Assembly (NCBI RefSeq): GCF_031143425.1 | Contig: NC_090445.1 | Span: 1,582,662,444-1,582,726,443 of the forward strand | DNA: 64,000 nucleotides | Direction of reading: 5' to 3' | Source: Pleurodeles waltl | Taxonomy: Eukaryota; Chordata; Amphibia; Caudata; Salamandridae | Part shown: positions 1 to 11,900 of the stretch, in pieces | How the letters are laid out: each line of letters begins with the position of its first letter | How positions within the stretch are numbered: position 1 is the stretch's first letter | Position numbers and translations under genes: made by a program | The notes under the pieces: model-generated | The model's input: the letters and a program-made list of their open reading frames with translations, nothing else | Database searches by the model: none | Told to the model about the DNA's origin: nothing

Positions 1-573
1 GTGGTTCCAATAGTTAAGTAGTCTGGTAATAATGAGCCTTGGTTGAACTCCTGGAGGTGGGTGGGGACAAAGCAACCAGCGCATCCGTTTCACCAGAATG
101 CTGCTGAAAAGACTTTCCGATCAAAAAGTGAGGTCTCTACCAAGTGCACCATATGGCCATAGATTCTGCAGTGCTTATGATTTGGACATTGGTGTGCCTA
201 GAGTGCATCTCCAAATCCTCATCATTCACTGCAGTGGCATGCATCTGTTTCTCAAGTTTGGCGACAGTTGTTCCAGTGGAGCTGGTGGTATCCTCTGGAT
301 CAAAAACTTGTATTCCACCTCATCAATGCATGCAGCCTGCCGGCCCATGTGCTCCATGAGACCGACCAATCAGGTAGTCATGGAGGCGATCTTCGCGTCA
401 GTGGATTAGAGACCCACATGGAGTTTCCAAAGGATATCTGAATTGGAATCTGAGGGCGTCTCACCACCTACCTCCTGTGCAGAATCAGCAAGGATGGAGG
501 AGGAGTCCGTACATCTCGGGGTCTTCTTGGTACCAAAAGGGAGCTTCCTCTGCCGTGGACCTCCCTTGCCCAT
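1..573 (-). pseudogene. L1/Tx1-like LINE ORF1 protein, N-terminal part, decayed
   Basis: ORF1 proteins of L1/Tx1-clade LINEs are RNA-binding chaperones that coat the element's transcript before target-primed reverse transcription. Reading leftwards, a start codon at 573-571 opens with MGKGGPRQRKLPFGTKK, a basic N-terminus followed by a polar acidic stretch. After a stop at 408-406 another frame (about 300-150) gives TTVAKLEKQMHATAVND and then DLEMHSRHTNVQII. That is the coiled-coil to RRM junction, usually DLExRSRRNNVRI. A further frame continues with FDRKVFSAAF. At least two frame breaks and a stop make it a pseudogene, and it runs off the left edge, so the RT ORF would lie outside the window. 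The family call rests on motif resemblance, not a search. Confidence 0.62.
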
Positions 574-1030
574 TGCCAGGAGAAGCACAATATTCCCTCC
601 ACAGGGTGGACACCAGGAGGCTGTATACCAAAGGCATACAAAAAAAGCCTCCCAGGTATTGCAGAAATTGTGGACAAAGTTATGACCAGTCAATGTTGAA
701 AACGATGTTCAGGGCAGAAGATGGAGGTCAAAGTGCCAAGCCAGAGCCTGGGATCCCCAAGGGCCACTCTCCAACCTGCCAGCTCCCCAAGAGCAGGAGA
801 GCCCACCATTCCCCCACAGGAAGTCCTCTGCCAGATCAGGACACACCCAGGTCCATGCTCCAACAGGAGATCTCATCCAAAGGGGCCCCAGCAAGGATCT
901 CCTCCCAATTCCATTTCCTGCAGTGCACAGCTCAACTTCATCACATGCCGCACTGAGCTGTAGGAGCAGGCTCCCCACATGGGGTAGGGGCACACAGCTT
1001 GAAAATGCAGGAGGCAGAGGCTTCCGGTTT
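574..1030. other. Probable LINE 5' flank, no gene recognised
   Basis: This stretch lies upstream of the minus-strand ORF1 start and may be the LINE 5' UTR or older unrelated DNA. The plus-strand frames here (477-956) have no recognisable domain and no support from a start context or compositional shift, so they are treated as chance. Confidence 0.3.
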
Positions 1031-1573
1031 TGCGCAGAACCTGCCTGATAAGGCAGGCAGGCCGAGGGGGGCCGGCCACAGGCTCACTAGCAGCCTCTTT
1101 TGCTGTTGTGCCTCAAAGGCCAGTAAATCTGTCTAATCTGTGCCTGCAACGTGCTGTGAAAACAGCCTACCAGAACGGCTCCGGGGAGCCCACCAGTTGC
1201 AGAAGGAGTCAGCACCCCATTCCAGTCACGGCAGGATTCGCTGGAGTGCCCTGACTTGGCACTCCTACGCAGACTGGGAGCCTGTGCCTGCTCTCGCCAA
1301 CCTGGCAACACAGTGCCGGGTTGGAGAGAGCTCAGTGCGCATGTGTGTTTGGCTGTCCTGAGACGGCCAGCCAAACACACATGCGCACTGAGGGGAGTGC
1401 ACACCACTCCCCCTCCATGCTCGTCATCCCCATGACCAGCCCATTTAAAAATTAAACTATAATAAAAATTGTTTATTATTGTTTGTTTTTAAAGTTTTGA
1501 AGTTGCTGCTGCTACTGCTGCTGCTGGGGGGAGGGGGTGACTCTCCTCTGCCATAGCGGAGGAGCTGCTGCTG
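1031..1573 (-). mobile_element. Hairpin-rich hAT-like non-autonomous repeat, copy 1
   Basis: Shares blocks with 23285-23814, 36834-37387 and 44535-44818: a 25-bp perfect inverted repeat (1331-1355 with 1368-1392, core GTGCGCATGTGTGTTTGGC), the string TGAGGGGAGTGC just after it, an A/T block with AATAAAAATTG, then CTCCTCTGCCATAGCGGAGGAGC near the right end in which CTCCT/AGGAG can pair. It is GC-rich compared with its flanks. I could not define both ends or a target duplication, so the limits are approximate. No protein is encoded. Confidence 0.5.
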
Positions 1574-2030
1574 CTCCATTCCCTCTATTCCCTGCAGGTC
1601 AGGCGGTGCTTAATGACATGGGACGAGCACCCACAGCAAGGATGGTCCTCACTGTACAGAGCTCCGCGCTAGGCTGCCATCTTGATAGCCGACACAGCCA
1701 CACCTCCCTTGTTGATATCTTTTGTCTCTGTGTTTCTCTCCACCCAGGGACTGTGTTGTTATCTTTCTCCCATATGGTTCTTTCCCACTGCCTCCCTGTT
1801 AGTTGGTTAGTGTTTTTTATTAGTTTATTTATTATGGATGGTTAGGCACCAAATTGCTGCTGGCCCTTCTGCTTTAGAAACAGAAGCTCTTTCGCGCTTT
1901 GTGCTAATACATACTTTTATTTACTGATCCATCTCGAATTGGTAAATAAAAGAAAAATGGCACCCACCCTACATGACGCATGCATGTACCTACAAAACGA
2001 TACATCCCACTGCATAATGGTGCCCTTTTT
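1574..2030. other. No gene or recognised repeat
   Basis: Ordinary AT-rich sequence. I see no ORF with family resemblance, no terminal repeats and no RNA gene signals. Confidence 0.3.
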
Positions 2031-2118
2031 TGCTTTGTTCATGTTGTACAGTATTGGCAGTGCCGTTGTTCTTGCTGTATATTGACAATGCAGATATTGT
2101 GCAGCATGAACAAAAGGC
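2031..2118. repeat. Imperfect inverted repeat (hairpin)
   Basis: The arm at 2031-2063 (beginning TGCTTTGTTCATGTTGTACA) is the near reverse complement of 2085-2118 (ending CAGCATGAACAAAAGGC), leaving a loop of about 20 bases. Both strands therefore give similar short peptides, which explains the overlapping frames here. It could be the core of a small fold-back element. Nothing shows transcription. Confidence 0.55.
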
Positions 2119-4189
2119 ATTGGCGGAGACAGAAGGCAGGAGACTTAATAGCACATTTTAGGCGTGACTTATATATGTATAAAATTATGCTTTTCCTACA
2201 TGGCAAAGGCACTTGACAAGTGTCACTGTAGCACATTTAAACTGCAGCCCAATGAGAGTACACTGTTGCTCCTGGCAGACATATGTTTTGTCGTACATGC
2301 AGGTAATATAAAAGAACTTCAGCCCACATATGACATTTAACATCCACGCCTTAGGTGGATTTTGTGAGCCTTCTACAATGGCGTTACAGTACATTTGAAT
2401 AGACTAATTGACTGAAACCATCTTTACCACTACCATTTTAGTGTCTGAGCACACGTACTTTTGCATGATTGGCAGGGTCCAGAAAAATGGGAAAAAATTG
2501 GAGGTGACCATGCAGAAAAGGTAAATTTGCTACACTTTTGTGAGGCACAATCAAATGCTGATGGTTGTTCTTTTGTGGTGGAGGTCAAGTGGCTGTTACG
2601 ATTAGTGCAATTGAGGTGGGGATGTTTCGTGCTGCAGCGATACACTGTCCTTGTTGAGAGAGAGAACTGGCAACAATAGCTTAGAGAGGGCATGCAGTAT
2701 CAACCATGATGCACAACAGGAGTGGTTATTTGTCTTCAGTGCCCATCTGGCAGCAGGATGGGAGGTAACAGTGACTCTCTGCTCTCTGGTGTTTCCTTTG
2801 GTCTTAGGCATTGCACTGTTACAGCAGCACTCACAGCAGCTGACCCTGTAGTTCCACTGGGTCATATGGTAGGCTCTAAGCATACCAGGTAGGTTACCTC
2901 GTTCTTTCTCAGACAGAATCAGCAGAAAGCTATTTTGCCATTCAAGAGTTTGTCTCCTAAAACATCAGGGGTCACAGAAGACCTTCCTGCTTCTAATTCA
3001 GCCCCAACTCTTTCTTGGTGCTCAAAGCTACTTGAAGTCGAAAGGTGAAATTGCAAAGATGGCTTGGATTCAGAACCAGTGACAGCTGGGGCTAGGTAAA
3101 TTGGTCACTCAGAACCAAACTTTGGATGGAACCAATCAATGCATCTTAGCGGTAGTCATCAGTCACCTATCTCTGAAACCATTACCCCAAAGTATCCAGT
3201 CTCTCTATCTCCATGGTGAGGGGAGTGCTTGTATAATGTTGGTTTATGTGTCTGGCCCAGTCACTCCTGCAGCCAGTCATAGACCGGAGTTGAGCTCAGC
3301 TGTGAAAGGTGGACATAGGATGTGTGGGGTGGGCAAGTAGTCTGTCTTCTTTGCTCTTTTTACCACTCTCCTTTGACCAAATATTCTTTCTCTCATGCCA
3401 CATGCTGTTCTGGAACAGGCTTGATACTTGGAAGGTAAACACGAAGAAGGTATGTTGCTGCATGGTAGTTTATGTGATTCCGAATCATACATACGACTTA
3501 CTAGCAGTGGTTGTTGCAGGGGTTTGGATAGGAGAGGGAGGCAGAGACGAATGCAGGGGGACATGCAGGATTATGGAGGTAGAGTGTAAACCTAATGACC
3601 TACAGCTGCTCCTATGCAGCAGCCTACAAACACAAGGCTACATACAGACTGTGGAACCCCTTACAGGATTACCACAACCCTATTGTACACATGCACACCT
3701 CACACACATCTCACACTAGGTGGAATGAGTGGGTCCATCCAAGAGATGCTCCACGGATTTACCAGGGAGAGCGAGTATCTCCCTAAGAAAAGGTGCAGGT
3801 AAAAAGTCTGTACTCCACGACTGTCAGTTGGCTTCCCACCTATGGTGCTAGTACAGAGATGATAGTCACACATGTTGAAAGGATTGCATAGTGTAGTGTG
3901 ATTGCCCACAGTCTTGAGTGATATTTTGCCTGGCAAAATGGAGATTAACACCATAGGTGCAGGCGTTGGCCAGGGAGGATTTCTTTTTAATTTAATCGCC
4001 AAAAGTTCTACCACCCGGTGTTTTCCCACTTGCCTGATAAAAATGCTACTCCACTTGTATGCATGTGCCTAGTGCCTGCATCAGGAGTGGATCACCCCAG
4101 GGTCAACAATAACCCTCATGAAAGACTTCCATTGACTGTTGTGTGATCCATTCCTGTCACAGCAAGTAAGCCCAGGTACACTAGTGGGA
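2119..4189. other. No gene or recognised repeat
   Basis: About 2 kb of apparently unique or very old repeat DNA. The longest frame (3309-3719, plus, 136 codons) has no recognisable motif. Only weak low-complexity sequence (ACACACCTCACACACATCTC near 3693-3715) stands out. Confidence 0.3.
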
Positions 4190-4490
4190 TTGTGTTTTTA
4201 TTGTGACAAGTTGGGGAACGCTGGGTGTTAAAAATGTTGTGGATCCCTGCATATTCCTGTAGTTTGCGTGACAGAAATATGAGGAAAAATAGAGTTTTTA
4301 TTCAATGTTTCACTTTTGCAGGGTATTCTGGGTAAGAAAACTTTGCGGAATCCACACAAGCCACACCTCTGTGGACTCCCCCGGGTGTTTAGTTTTCAGA
4401 AATGTCTGGGTTTGGTAGGTTTCCCTAGATTGCTGCCGAGCCCAGGACCAAAAACTGAGGTGCCCCCTTGCAAAAATAGGTAGTTTTATA
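4190..4490 (+). repeat. Diverged tandem repeat monomer (about 380 bp unit), left part
   Basis: Contains GGGGAACGCTGGGTG (about 4213), GGTATTCTGGGTAA (about 4322) and TAGTTTTCAGAAATGTCTGG. These recur to the right of the Tc1 element as GGGGAATGCTGGGTGG (about 6158), AGGATTCTGGGTAA (about 6264) and TAGTTTTCAAAAATAGACAGG. Subtracting the 1564 bp of inserted element plus TA duplication gives a spacing of about 382 bp, close to the 378 bp from 6159 to the next copy at 6537. The array is therefore older than the transposon inside it. Confidence 0.6.
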
Positions 4491-6052
4491 CAGGGAGTGC
4501 AGAATTATTAGGCAAGTTGTATTTTTGAGGATTAATTTTATTATTGAACAACAACCATGTTCTCAATGCACCCAAAAAACTCATTAATATCAAAACTGAA
4601 TATTTTTGGAAGTAGTTTTTAGTTTGTTTTTAGTTTTAGCTATGTTAGGGTGATATCTGTGTGTGCAGGTGACTATCACTGTGCATAATTATTAGGCAAC
4701 TTAACAAAAAAAAAAATATACCCATTTCAATTATTTATCATTACCAGTGAAACCAATATAACATCTCAACATTCACAAATATACATTTCTGACATTCAAA
4801 AACAAAACAAAAACAAATCAGTGACCAATATAGCCACCTATCTTTGCAAGGACACTCAAAAGCCTGCCATCCATGGATTCTGTCAGTGTTTTGATCTGTT
4901 CACCATCAACATTGTGTGCAGAAGCAACCACAGCCTCCCAGACACTGTTCAGAGAGGTGTACTGTTTTCCCTCCTTGTAAATCTCACATTTGATGATGGA
5001 CCACAGGTTCTCAATGGGGTTCAGATCAGGTGAACAAGGAGGCCATGTCATTAGATTTCCTTCATTTATACCCTTTCTTGCCAGCCACGCTGTGGAGTAC
5101 TTGGACGCGTGTGATGGAGCATTGTCCTACATGAAAATCATGTTTTTCTTGAAGGATGCAGACTTCTTCCTGTACCACTGCTTGAAGAAGGTGTCTTCCA
5201 GGAACTGGCAGTAGGACTGGGAGTTGAGCTTGACTCCATCCTCAACCCGAAAAGGCCCCACAAGCTCATCTTTGATGATACCAGCCCAAACCAGTACTCC
5301 ACCTCCACCTTGCTGGCGTCTGAGTCGGACTGGAGCTCTCTGCCCTTTACCAATCCAGCCACGGGCCCATCCATCTGGCCCATCAAGACTCACTCTCATT
5401 TCATCAGTCCATAAAACCTTAGAAAAATCAGTCTTGAGATATTTCTTGGCCCAGTCTTGACGTTTCAGCTTGTGTGTCTTGTTCAGTGGTGGTCGTCTTT
5501 CAGCCTTTCTTACCTTGGCCATGTCTCTGAGTATTGCACACCTTGTGCTTTTGGGCACTCCAGTGATGTTGCAGCTCTGAAATATGGCCAAACTGGTGGC
5601 AAGTGGCATCGTGGCAGCTGCACGCTTGACTTTTCTCAGTTCATGGGCAGTTATTTTGCGCCTTGGTTTTTCCACACGCTTCTTGCGACCCTGTTGACTA
5701 TTTTGAATGAAACGCTTGATTGTTCGATGATCACGCTTCAGAAGCTTTGCAATTTTAAGAGTGCTGCATCCCTCTGCAAGATATCTCACTATTTTTGACT
5801 TTTCTGAGCCTGTCAAGTCCTTCTTTTGACCCATTTTGCCAAAGGAAAGGAAGTTGCCTAATAATTATGCACACCTGATATAGGGTGTTGATGTCATTAG
5901 ACCACACCCCTTCTCATTACAGAGATGCACATCACCTAATATGCTTAATTGGTAGTAGGCTTTCGAGCCTATACAGCTTGGAGTAAGACAACATGCATAA
6001 AGAGGATGATGTGGTCAAAATACTCATTTGCCTAATAATTCTGCACTCCCTG
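4491..6052 (-). mobile_element. Complete Tc1/mariner transposon with IR/DR ends
   Basis: A cut-and-paste DNA transposon of 1562 bp flanked by the diagnostic TA duplication (4489-4490 and 6053-6054). The outer ends are identical inverted repeats starting CAGGGAGTGCAGAATTATTA and reading GGCAA to about 25 bp. A second internal pair, GTGCATAATTATTAGGCAAC, lies at 4681-4702 and inverted at 5851-5872. Each end therefore has two direct copies of the ATTATTAGGCAA core, the IR/DR layout expected for two transposase-binding sites per end. The single gene fills the middle on the minus strand. It inserted into the roughly 380-bp tandem array, which resumes directly after it. Confidence 0.95.
4818..5834 (-). 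pseudogene. Tc1/mariner transposase with one in-frame nonsense codon
   Basis: The protein binds the element's ends and moves them into TA sites. The frame is 338 codons, a normal Tc1 length, open throughout except codon 236 (TAG, 5129-5127), which sits just before the second catalytic Asp where relatives usually have Gln, a one-base change from CAG. The N-terminus (about residues 1-110) holds paired helix-turn-helix DNA-binding segments (e.g. STLKIAKLLKRDHRTIKRF). Catalytic residues are all present: D144 in WTDE, D237 in DNAPSH and E275 in SPDLNPIENLW. Thirty-seven residues separate D237 and E275, so this is DD37E rather than the DD34E of Tc1. A glycine-rich loop lies at about 176-180. The translation in two pieces is in one frame, so no frameshift is needed. 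Recently inactive, probably by a single mutation. Confidence 0.93.
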
Positions 6053-6560
6053 TAATAGATAATTTTGATGTGTCCATGTTGTGTTTTTGACCTTTCCCTG
6101 ACGCAAGCACTAGGCCTACCCACAAAGGTGAGGTACCATTTTTATCCAGATATGTGGGGGAATGCTGGGTGGAAGGAAGTTTGTGGCTTCCCTCAGATTC
6201 CAGAACTTTGCAACACCAAAATGTGAAAAAAATATTTTTTTAGCCACATTTTGAGGTTTGCAAAGGATTCTGGGTAACAGAACCCAGTGAGAGCCCCACA
6301 AGTTATCCCATCCTGGATTCCCCTAGGTGTCTAGTTTTCAAAAATAGACAGGTTTGGTATGTTTCCCTACGTGCTGGATGAGCTAGAGGCCAAAATACAC
6401 AGCTAGGCGCTTTGCAAAAAACAGGTCAGTTTTCATTGGAAAAATGTGATGTGTCCATGTGTGTTTTGGGGCATTTCCTGTTGTAGGCACTAGGCCTACC
6501 CACACAAGTGAGGTAGCATTTTTATTGGGTGTCTTGGGGAACACAGAAGAGAAGAACAAG
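6053..6560 (+). repeat. Tandem repeat array continued after the transposon
   Basis: Begins with the second TA and carries GATGTGTCCATG twice (about 6068 and 6450) and the phrase CACTAGGCCTACCCACA twice (about 6108 and 6488), giving a period near 380 bp. The two copies are noticeably diverged. No coding potential is seen. The short frames in this stretch are repeat by-products. Confidence 0.65.
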
Positions 6561-7616
6561 TGTTATTGCCCTTGTCTTTCTCTACATTTTTTTCATTACA
6601 AATGTAAGACAGTGTGTAAGAAAGAAGTCTATTTGAGAAATGCCCTGTAATTCACATGCTAACATGGGGACCCCCGAATTCAGAGATGTGCAAATAACCA
6701 CTACTTCTCAATACCTTATTTTGTGCACATTCTGGAAATACAAAGGTTTCCTTGATACCTATTTTTCACTCTTTATATTTTACCAAATGATTTGCTTATA
6801 CCCGATATACAATGAAAACCCATTGCGAGGTGCAGCTCATTAATTGGCTATGAGTGCCTAGGGTTCTTGATGAACCTACAAGCCCTATATATCCCCACAA
6901 GCAGAAGAGTCCAGCAAACCTAACAGTATATTGGTTTCAAAAATCTGCCATAGCTGGAAAAAGTTACAGAAGAAAACATGGACAGAAATGGAAGTTTTTT
7001 TTCAACTCAATTACAATATTGCTTTATTTCAGCTGTTACTTTCTGTAGGAAAACCTTGAAGGATCTACACAAATGACCCCTTGCTGAATTTAGAGTTGTG
7101 TCTACTTTTCAGAAATGTTTAGCTGTCTGGGATCCACCATTAGTTTCACACTCATTTCTGTCACTAACTGGAAGGAGGCTGAAAGCACAAAAAATAGTAA
7201 AAATGAGGTATGTTCCAATAAAATGCCAAAATTGTGTTGAAAAATGTGGTTTTTTGATTTAAGTCTGCCTGTTCCTGAAAGCTGGGAAGATGGTGATGTT
7301 AGCACCGCAAGCCCTTTGTTGTTGCCGTTTTCAGTGAAAAAACACATGTTTTCTTCTGCAGCCCTTTTTTTCTATTTGTTTGGAAAAAACGAAATTTTAG
7401 CTGTATTTTGGCTAATTTCTTGGTCTCCTCTGGGGGAACCCACAAACTCTGGGCACTGCTAGAAAGTCCTAGGATGTCAGGAAAAAAAGGACGTGAATTT
7501 GGCATGGGTAGCTTATGTGGACAAAAAGTTATGGGGGCCTAAGCACGAACGACCCTAAATAGCCAAAAAAGGACTCAGCACTGGGGGAGGAAGGCCCAGC
7601 AGCTAAGGGGTTAAAC
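6561..7616 (+). repeat. Probable flank of the same repeat unit, ending in GGGGTTAAAC
   Basis: Sequence style and small shared phrases (TTTTCAGAAATGTTTAGCTGTCTGGGATCC near 7110) resemble the monomers to the left, suggesting a longer composite repeat. The stretch closes with CCCAGCAGCTAAGGGGTTAAAC at about 7594-7615, after which composition changes. I could not find terminal repeats or an ORF of known type, so the right border is a guess. Confidence 0.35.
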
Positions 7617-8788
7617 ATTCCATTCACTACCTTGTTGATAGTCAAATATTTGCTTGGAAAGAGCACTTTTTACTTTATTCTTCTCTGCTGGAATGCTAGC
7701 TGCTCTGCTCGCAATCTTTGTGAGTGATGTAATTCTGCTACACAATATTGGAGTACCATATCAATAGGAGTAATCATGCATTGGGGCAGCACATTCATTG
7801 TAATAGGGCACACTTTCTCTATTTGTGCCAAGTGCGCAGTGGTGCAAACAAATAAAGCACACAAATGTACTAACACGGGCCAGGGTGTTCTTTTAAATTT
7901 AGTATGACACCTGGAGGTGTCTCCACTCCTTTTCTCTGTGCCTGGTGGCTTCCTCGCTGCCAAATATAACATCAATCGGTGAGATATCACATCAAGTGAC
8001 AGTTTCATTTGTGTCAAGGGGGTCGACATTGTGCCTTATAGCTCATACCTTCCCTCCGTTGGACATTGGATACTTTGTCAAGTTTTGAAGTGTCAGAGAT
8101 CAGCAACTTTATGGTGAAGCCAACATACATGACTGCAAGCACAGACCATCAGTCCTACTCACCAAAAACGGGAAATTCAGTAAATACTCAAAGCCTTTTC
8201 CATTCCTTAGTTCAGCTTCACAGTGTGTTGCTTCCTAGCTCCTCCATTTTGATCCAGGCTATGTAGCAATTAGAGTTATGGGAAAGCTAACCCAATGAAA
8301 TTGACAATGGTATTATGTTTTCCTTGGGACTTAGGACTATCATAGCCATCCATGTAACCACCATCAAGTATCACAGATATCAGTGACTGGTTAAGTGAGT
8401 TTTTCCATTGCTAATATTTTTCTGGTCTTCCCACACCACTCTTTAAGAATATGACCAATTGGGGGTTTCTGTTTGGCAGGTAAAAGTTACTTCACCATCA
8501 GAGGACGTTGTGTTGTCAATCTGCCACTGGGGGAGTGTAATGGAGAGGTACTGCTACTAGGAATTTATAACAACATTGGAGAGGTACTGCTACAAGGATT
8601 AATTAAATGTTTTTATTAGCAAAGAAGAGAACATTTTAAAGATCCTGGTAGACAAACAAAAGGGGAAAGAAGAGAACAGCAGTACGAAATCTCATATTAA
8701 AGGCCCCCTGCAGTACAGGGGACAACACAGATTTTCAACTGAAGTCACCAGGAACCAGGGGGCGTAACTTTTTTTGGGGTGGGGCTTT

Positions 8789-8844
8789 GAGGTGTTATAA
8801 CGGCCTAATAAATGTAGAGGTGTTATAACGCCCTAATAAATGTA
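8789..8844 (+). repeat. 28-bp tandem duplication
   Basis: Two adjacent copies of GAGGTGTTATAACGGCCTAA plus TAAATGTA (8789-8816 and 8817-8844), differing at a single base (CGGCC against CGCCC). Most likely a replication-slippage event of recent age. Confidence 0.9.
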
Positions 8845-8940
8845 TTTTCTGATGACTAGTTGTGTACAGATGCTTTCAGTCGGGTATGGTGAGGTGTATG
8901 TCAGGTTTCGTCTGGGAGTTTTGCATAAACACAGCTAAAC

Positions 8941-8958
8941 ACACACACACACACACTG
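8941..8958 (+). repeat. (AC)n microsatellite
   Basis: About nine uninterrupted AC units. Its size makes it potentially length-polymorphic. No other role is implied. Confidence 0.9.
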
Positions 8959-11900
8959 CCTCTCTCTGTTTAGAAAGCCTAAAAAATGGTGGTTATTTTA
9001 CAAAATATTGTGTTCTCTCTCACTTAGTACCCCTGCCAATCCACATTCCTCTCCCTTTCCACTGCCCCTTTAAGCCACTTTAATGCGCCATGCTTGTCGC
9101 ATCCTATTTTGTAACATTATATGCCAGTGTGATTGTTGGAAAATCTGAAGCTCACACTGCCCCACTCTTACTGAACAAGCTAGACCCTGCCAAGAGCAGA
9201 GTTTGTAGAACAAAGCAATGTCCTCTCTCCATCCTCCTGCCACGCGTCTCCGTTGTGCTTTTTATGCTCCTTTGAAGCTGCCACTTCACGAGGTCTGAAG
9301 AACTTCTCTTTTAGAACCTTTTTCTTTGTCATTTCGCTATTATATCAGGCAGTTTAGATGTCCACCTTCTTCATCTTCAATATCCTCATGCAGAGGTAGA
9401 AGGATGAGTGCACCAAAACGTCAAGCACTGTTTGTGTCTCCAGTGCCTCCCACTCCCTACGGGATAAAATGGAATTGCATCACGTACATCACAGGAAAGT
9501 CCGAAGAGGGAGACATTGTTCATCTGTTAACTACTGACTCCAAACTGTGATTTCCCAAAACGAGGTCTTGATGGCAGGAGGGTTTCAGGAAGTAAGCCAA
9601 CTTAATGTGCAGTTCCTGGTGAACTATTATTATTACAAACCATTACACTGTATAACTGATGAAAGTGGCTTGGAGAAATTGTGCTGCTTGCCAGTTGCAT
9701 GAGTCTCGGTGCATATTTATTTAGTAGTGATGGGTGAATTCAGGGCTCGAGTTCTTGGATGAAACATGGACTGGTCTCAGTTCTACATAGAGTACACAGC
9801 ATTTTGCTCTGACCTCTCCACAGTTTTGGCTGAATAATACTGAGAACGATTCCATGTAAAGGGAAAAATTACGGAAACATTTCCTGAAATAAATGGACAC
9901 CTTCGAAAAAGTGTCGATTTCTACTAAAAATCTAATGTGACATGTTGTAGACCTACAGATTCAAAGGATCTACGGGCAGATACCCAAAAGTGAAAAAGGA
10001 GTTGGTGAAGGATTTTTTTTTACTGTAGGTTCCAATGAGAAATTATAGTATTTATCTAAATATGTGTCTCCAATTAGTCTTACATTTTTTCCCCATTTTT
10101 TTCACATGAAGCAAATCAAAGCAGGGTTAATTAATTGCTAATAAGTTGCATCTCTTAAAAACTGTCTATAACGCATAAGTTATATCATTTAAATAAGCTT
10201 GTTAGGGATCAAATTGTGATGCACTGAAAGAAGTGCACCATTCAGGAAAGACTGTTGATGAGTGGCGTGGCAAAATTGGAGGACATTGTGGCCACTGGTA
10301 GACAACAGGAAACGTCCGGTAGATGTGCTAAGGCTGCAAAGGCAGTCAGACAGTAAAAAATGTATGCAATAATAATAGTCATAGAGGAAACAAATCATGG
10401 GAAGCTAACGAGAATGTTAAATTAATTTCCAAAATGAAGAGGAAAATCACAGCAGAAGGTACTTCATTAGGTTTATTCTTTACAAGCCTTCATCGCCAGG
10501 AGCCTTGTGTGACCCATGCACCACAGTCAGTAAGGGAACATGTTCGGGTTTAAACAAACATTGATTCTCTTCCGCACGAATCCTGGAGAAGGAGGAAGAA
10601 AGGGGAAGATACCAATGACAGGAGGGGGAAACAGACAAGAGTGTGAGGGATAATGCACAACATGTAAACTGAAATATGTTTGTAGAGAATCAAACAAAGA
10701 GCAAGAAGAAACCATAAAAATATAAATACATGTTATATTTGTGGGAGTAATAGACATCTGGCTTCGATTTAAAGTGTCTATAACATCAAACAAAGGAACA
10801 AAAATTGTTGTGTTATGGGACATTTGGCATTTGTTTGTAGTAAGAATAAAAGAACATCAAGACTGAATTGCATAAAACAAAAGGCGGTAGGATTATTCAG
10901 CAGTGAAAACAGTTTGGAAGAGGATGTAGTGCTGAACATGATGAACTAAATGAGACAAGAAAGTGTTTTTTATGAGCATTGGAGGAATAAGTTTGGGTTT
11001 AGTTGCAGACTCAGCCTCTCCATACACCATCATTTTTGATAATGTGTGAAAGGAATCAATTACATGAAAGTTGTTAAGCATGTTAAAGATATCTGATGTA
11101 CACAATGGAGGCTATAGTAGAGAGCCGTACACAGACTGGATTCTGCACACCTGCTTTTAAAAGTAAGAACATTGATATTAAAGGGAAGTTGTATATGACT
11201 AAAAGGGGACATCCATTTTTAGAGTGGAAAGAGGAAACAAATATGTGTATTGTACTCCAACCTAATTGTAGAGAGAAAGGGTTCGTTGTTGGTGAAGGTG
11301 AGCAAACAGTGAATGTTGGGATGGGAAAGTCACTTGCACGGTAATAGACTTATACCCCTACCCTAAGTGCCTGAACTGTGTTGATTCCAGGATCCTAGAT
11401 AACAATTTGCGGCAATAGGCAAACATGCAGCATGTGTGTGCACCATGACCTAGGCCTGTCTCACAAATTGAAGTCTGGTTAGACCAGCAGAGGTGCACAA
11501 TGCGCTACCTTCATAGTGGTGAAGGGCTACAGCCTTTACTAATAGCTAAGTAGCACTAGCAAACTGGTGGCAGCATACTGTTTTGTGATGAGTAAACAAT
11601 AGAATGGCCAGGCCGGTTCACCTGCGTCATAGGAGTGAGACTTACTGACCCTCTCAATTGAAGTTCTGTTGCTGTGTGCTTAGCTTGCCCATGGCCTACA
11701 TCAGGCTGGGTGAAATACCGAAAAAGCACATGCTTTTCACAATGTACTGTTATGTATGTAGGGCAACATTACAGGGAAGCATGCACTGTCATTTATGTGT
11801 GCCGTGACAGCAGAACAAGGGAAGCCTGGACCCATGTTGTTACCTGGCACGCTGTGTGCATGTGTAAACATTACATTACAGTGAAGTCTGCATGCGTCTT

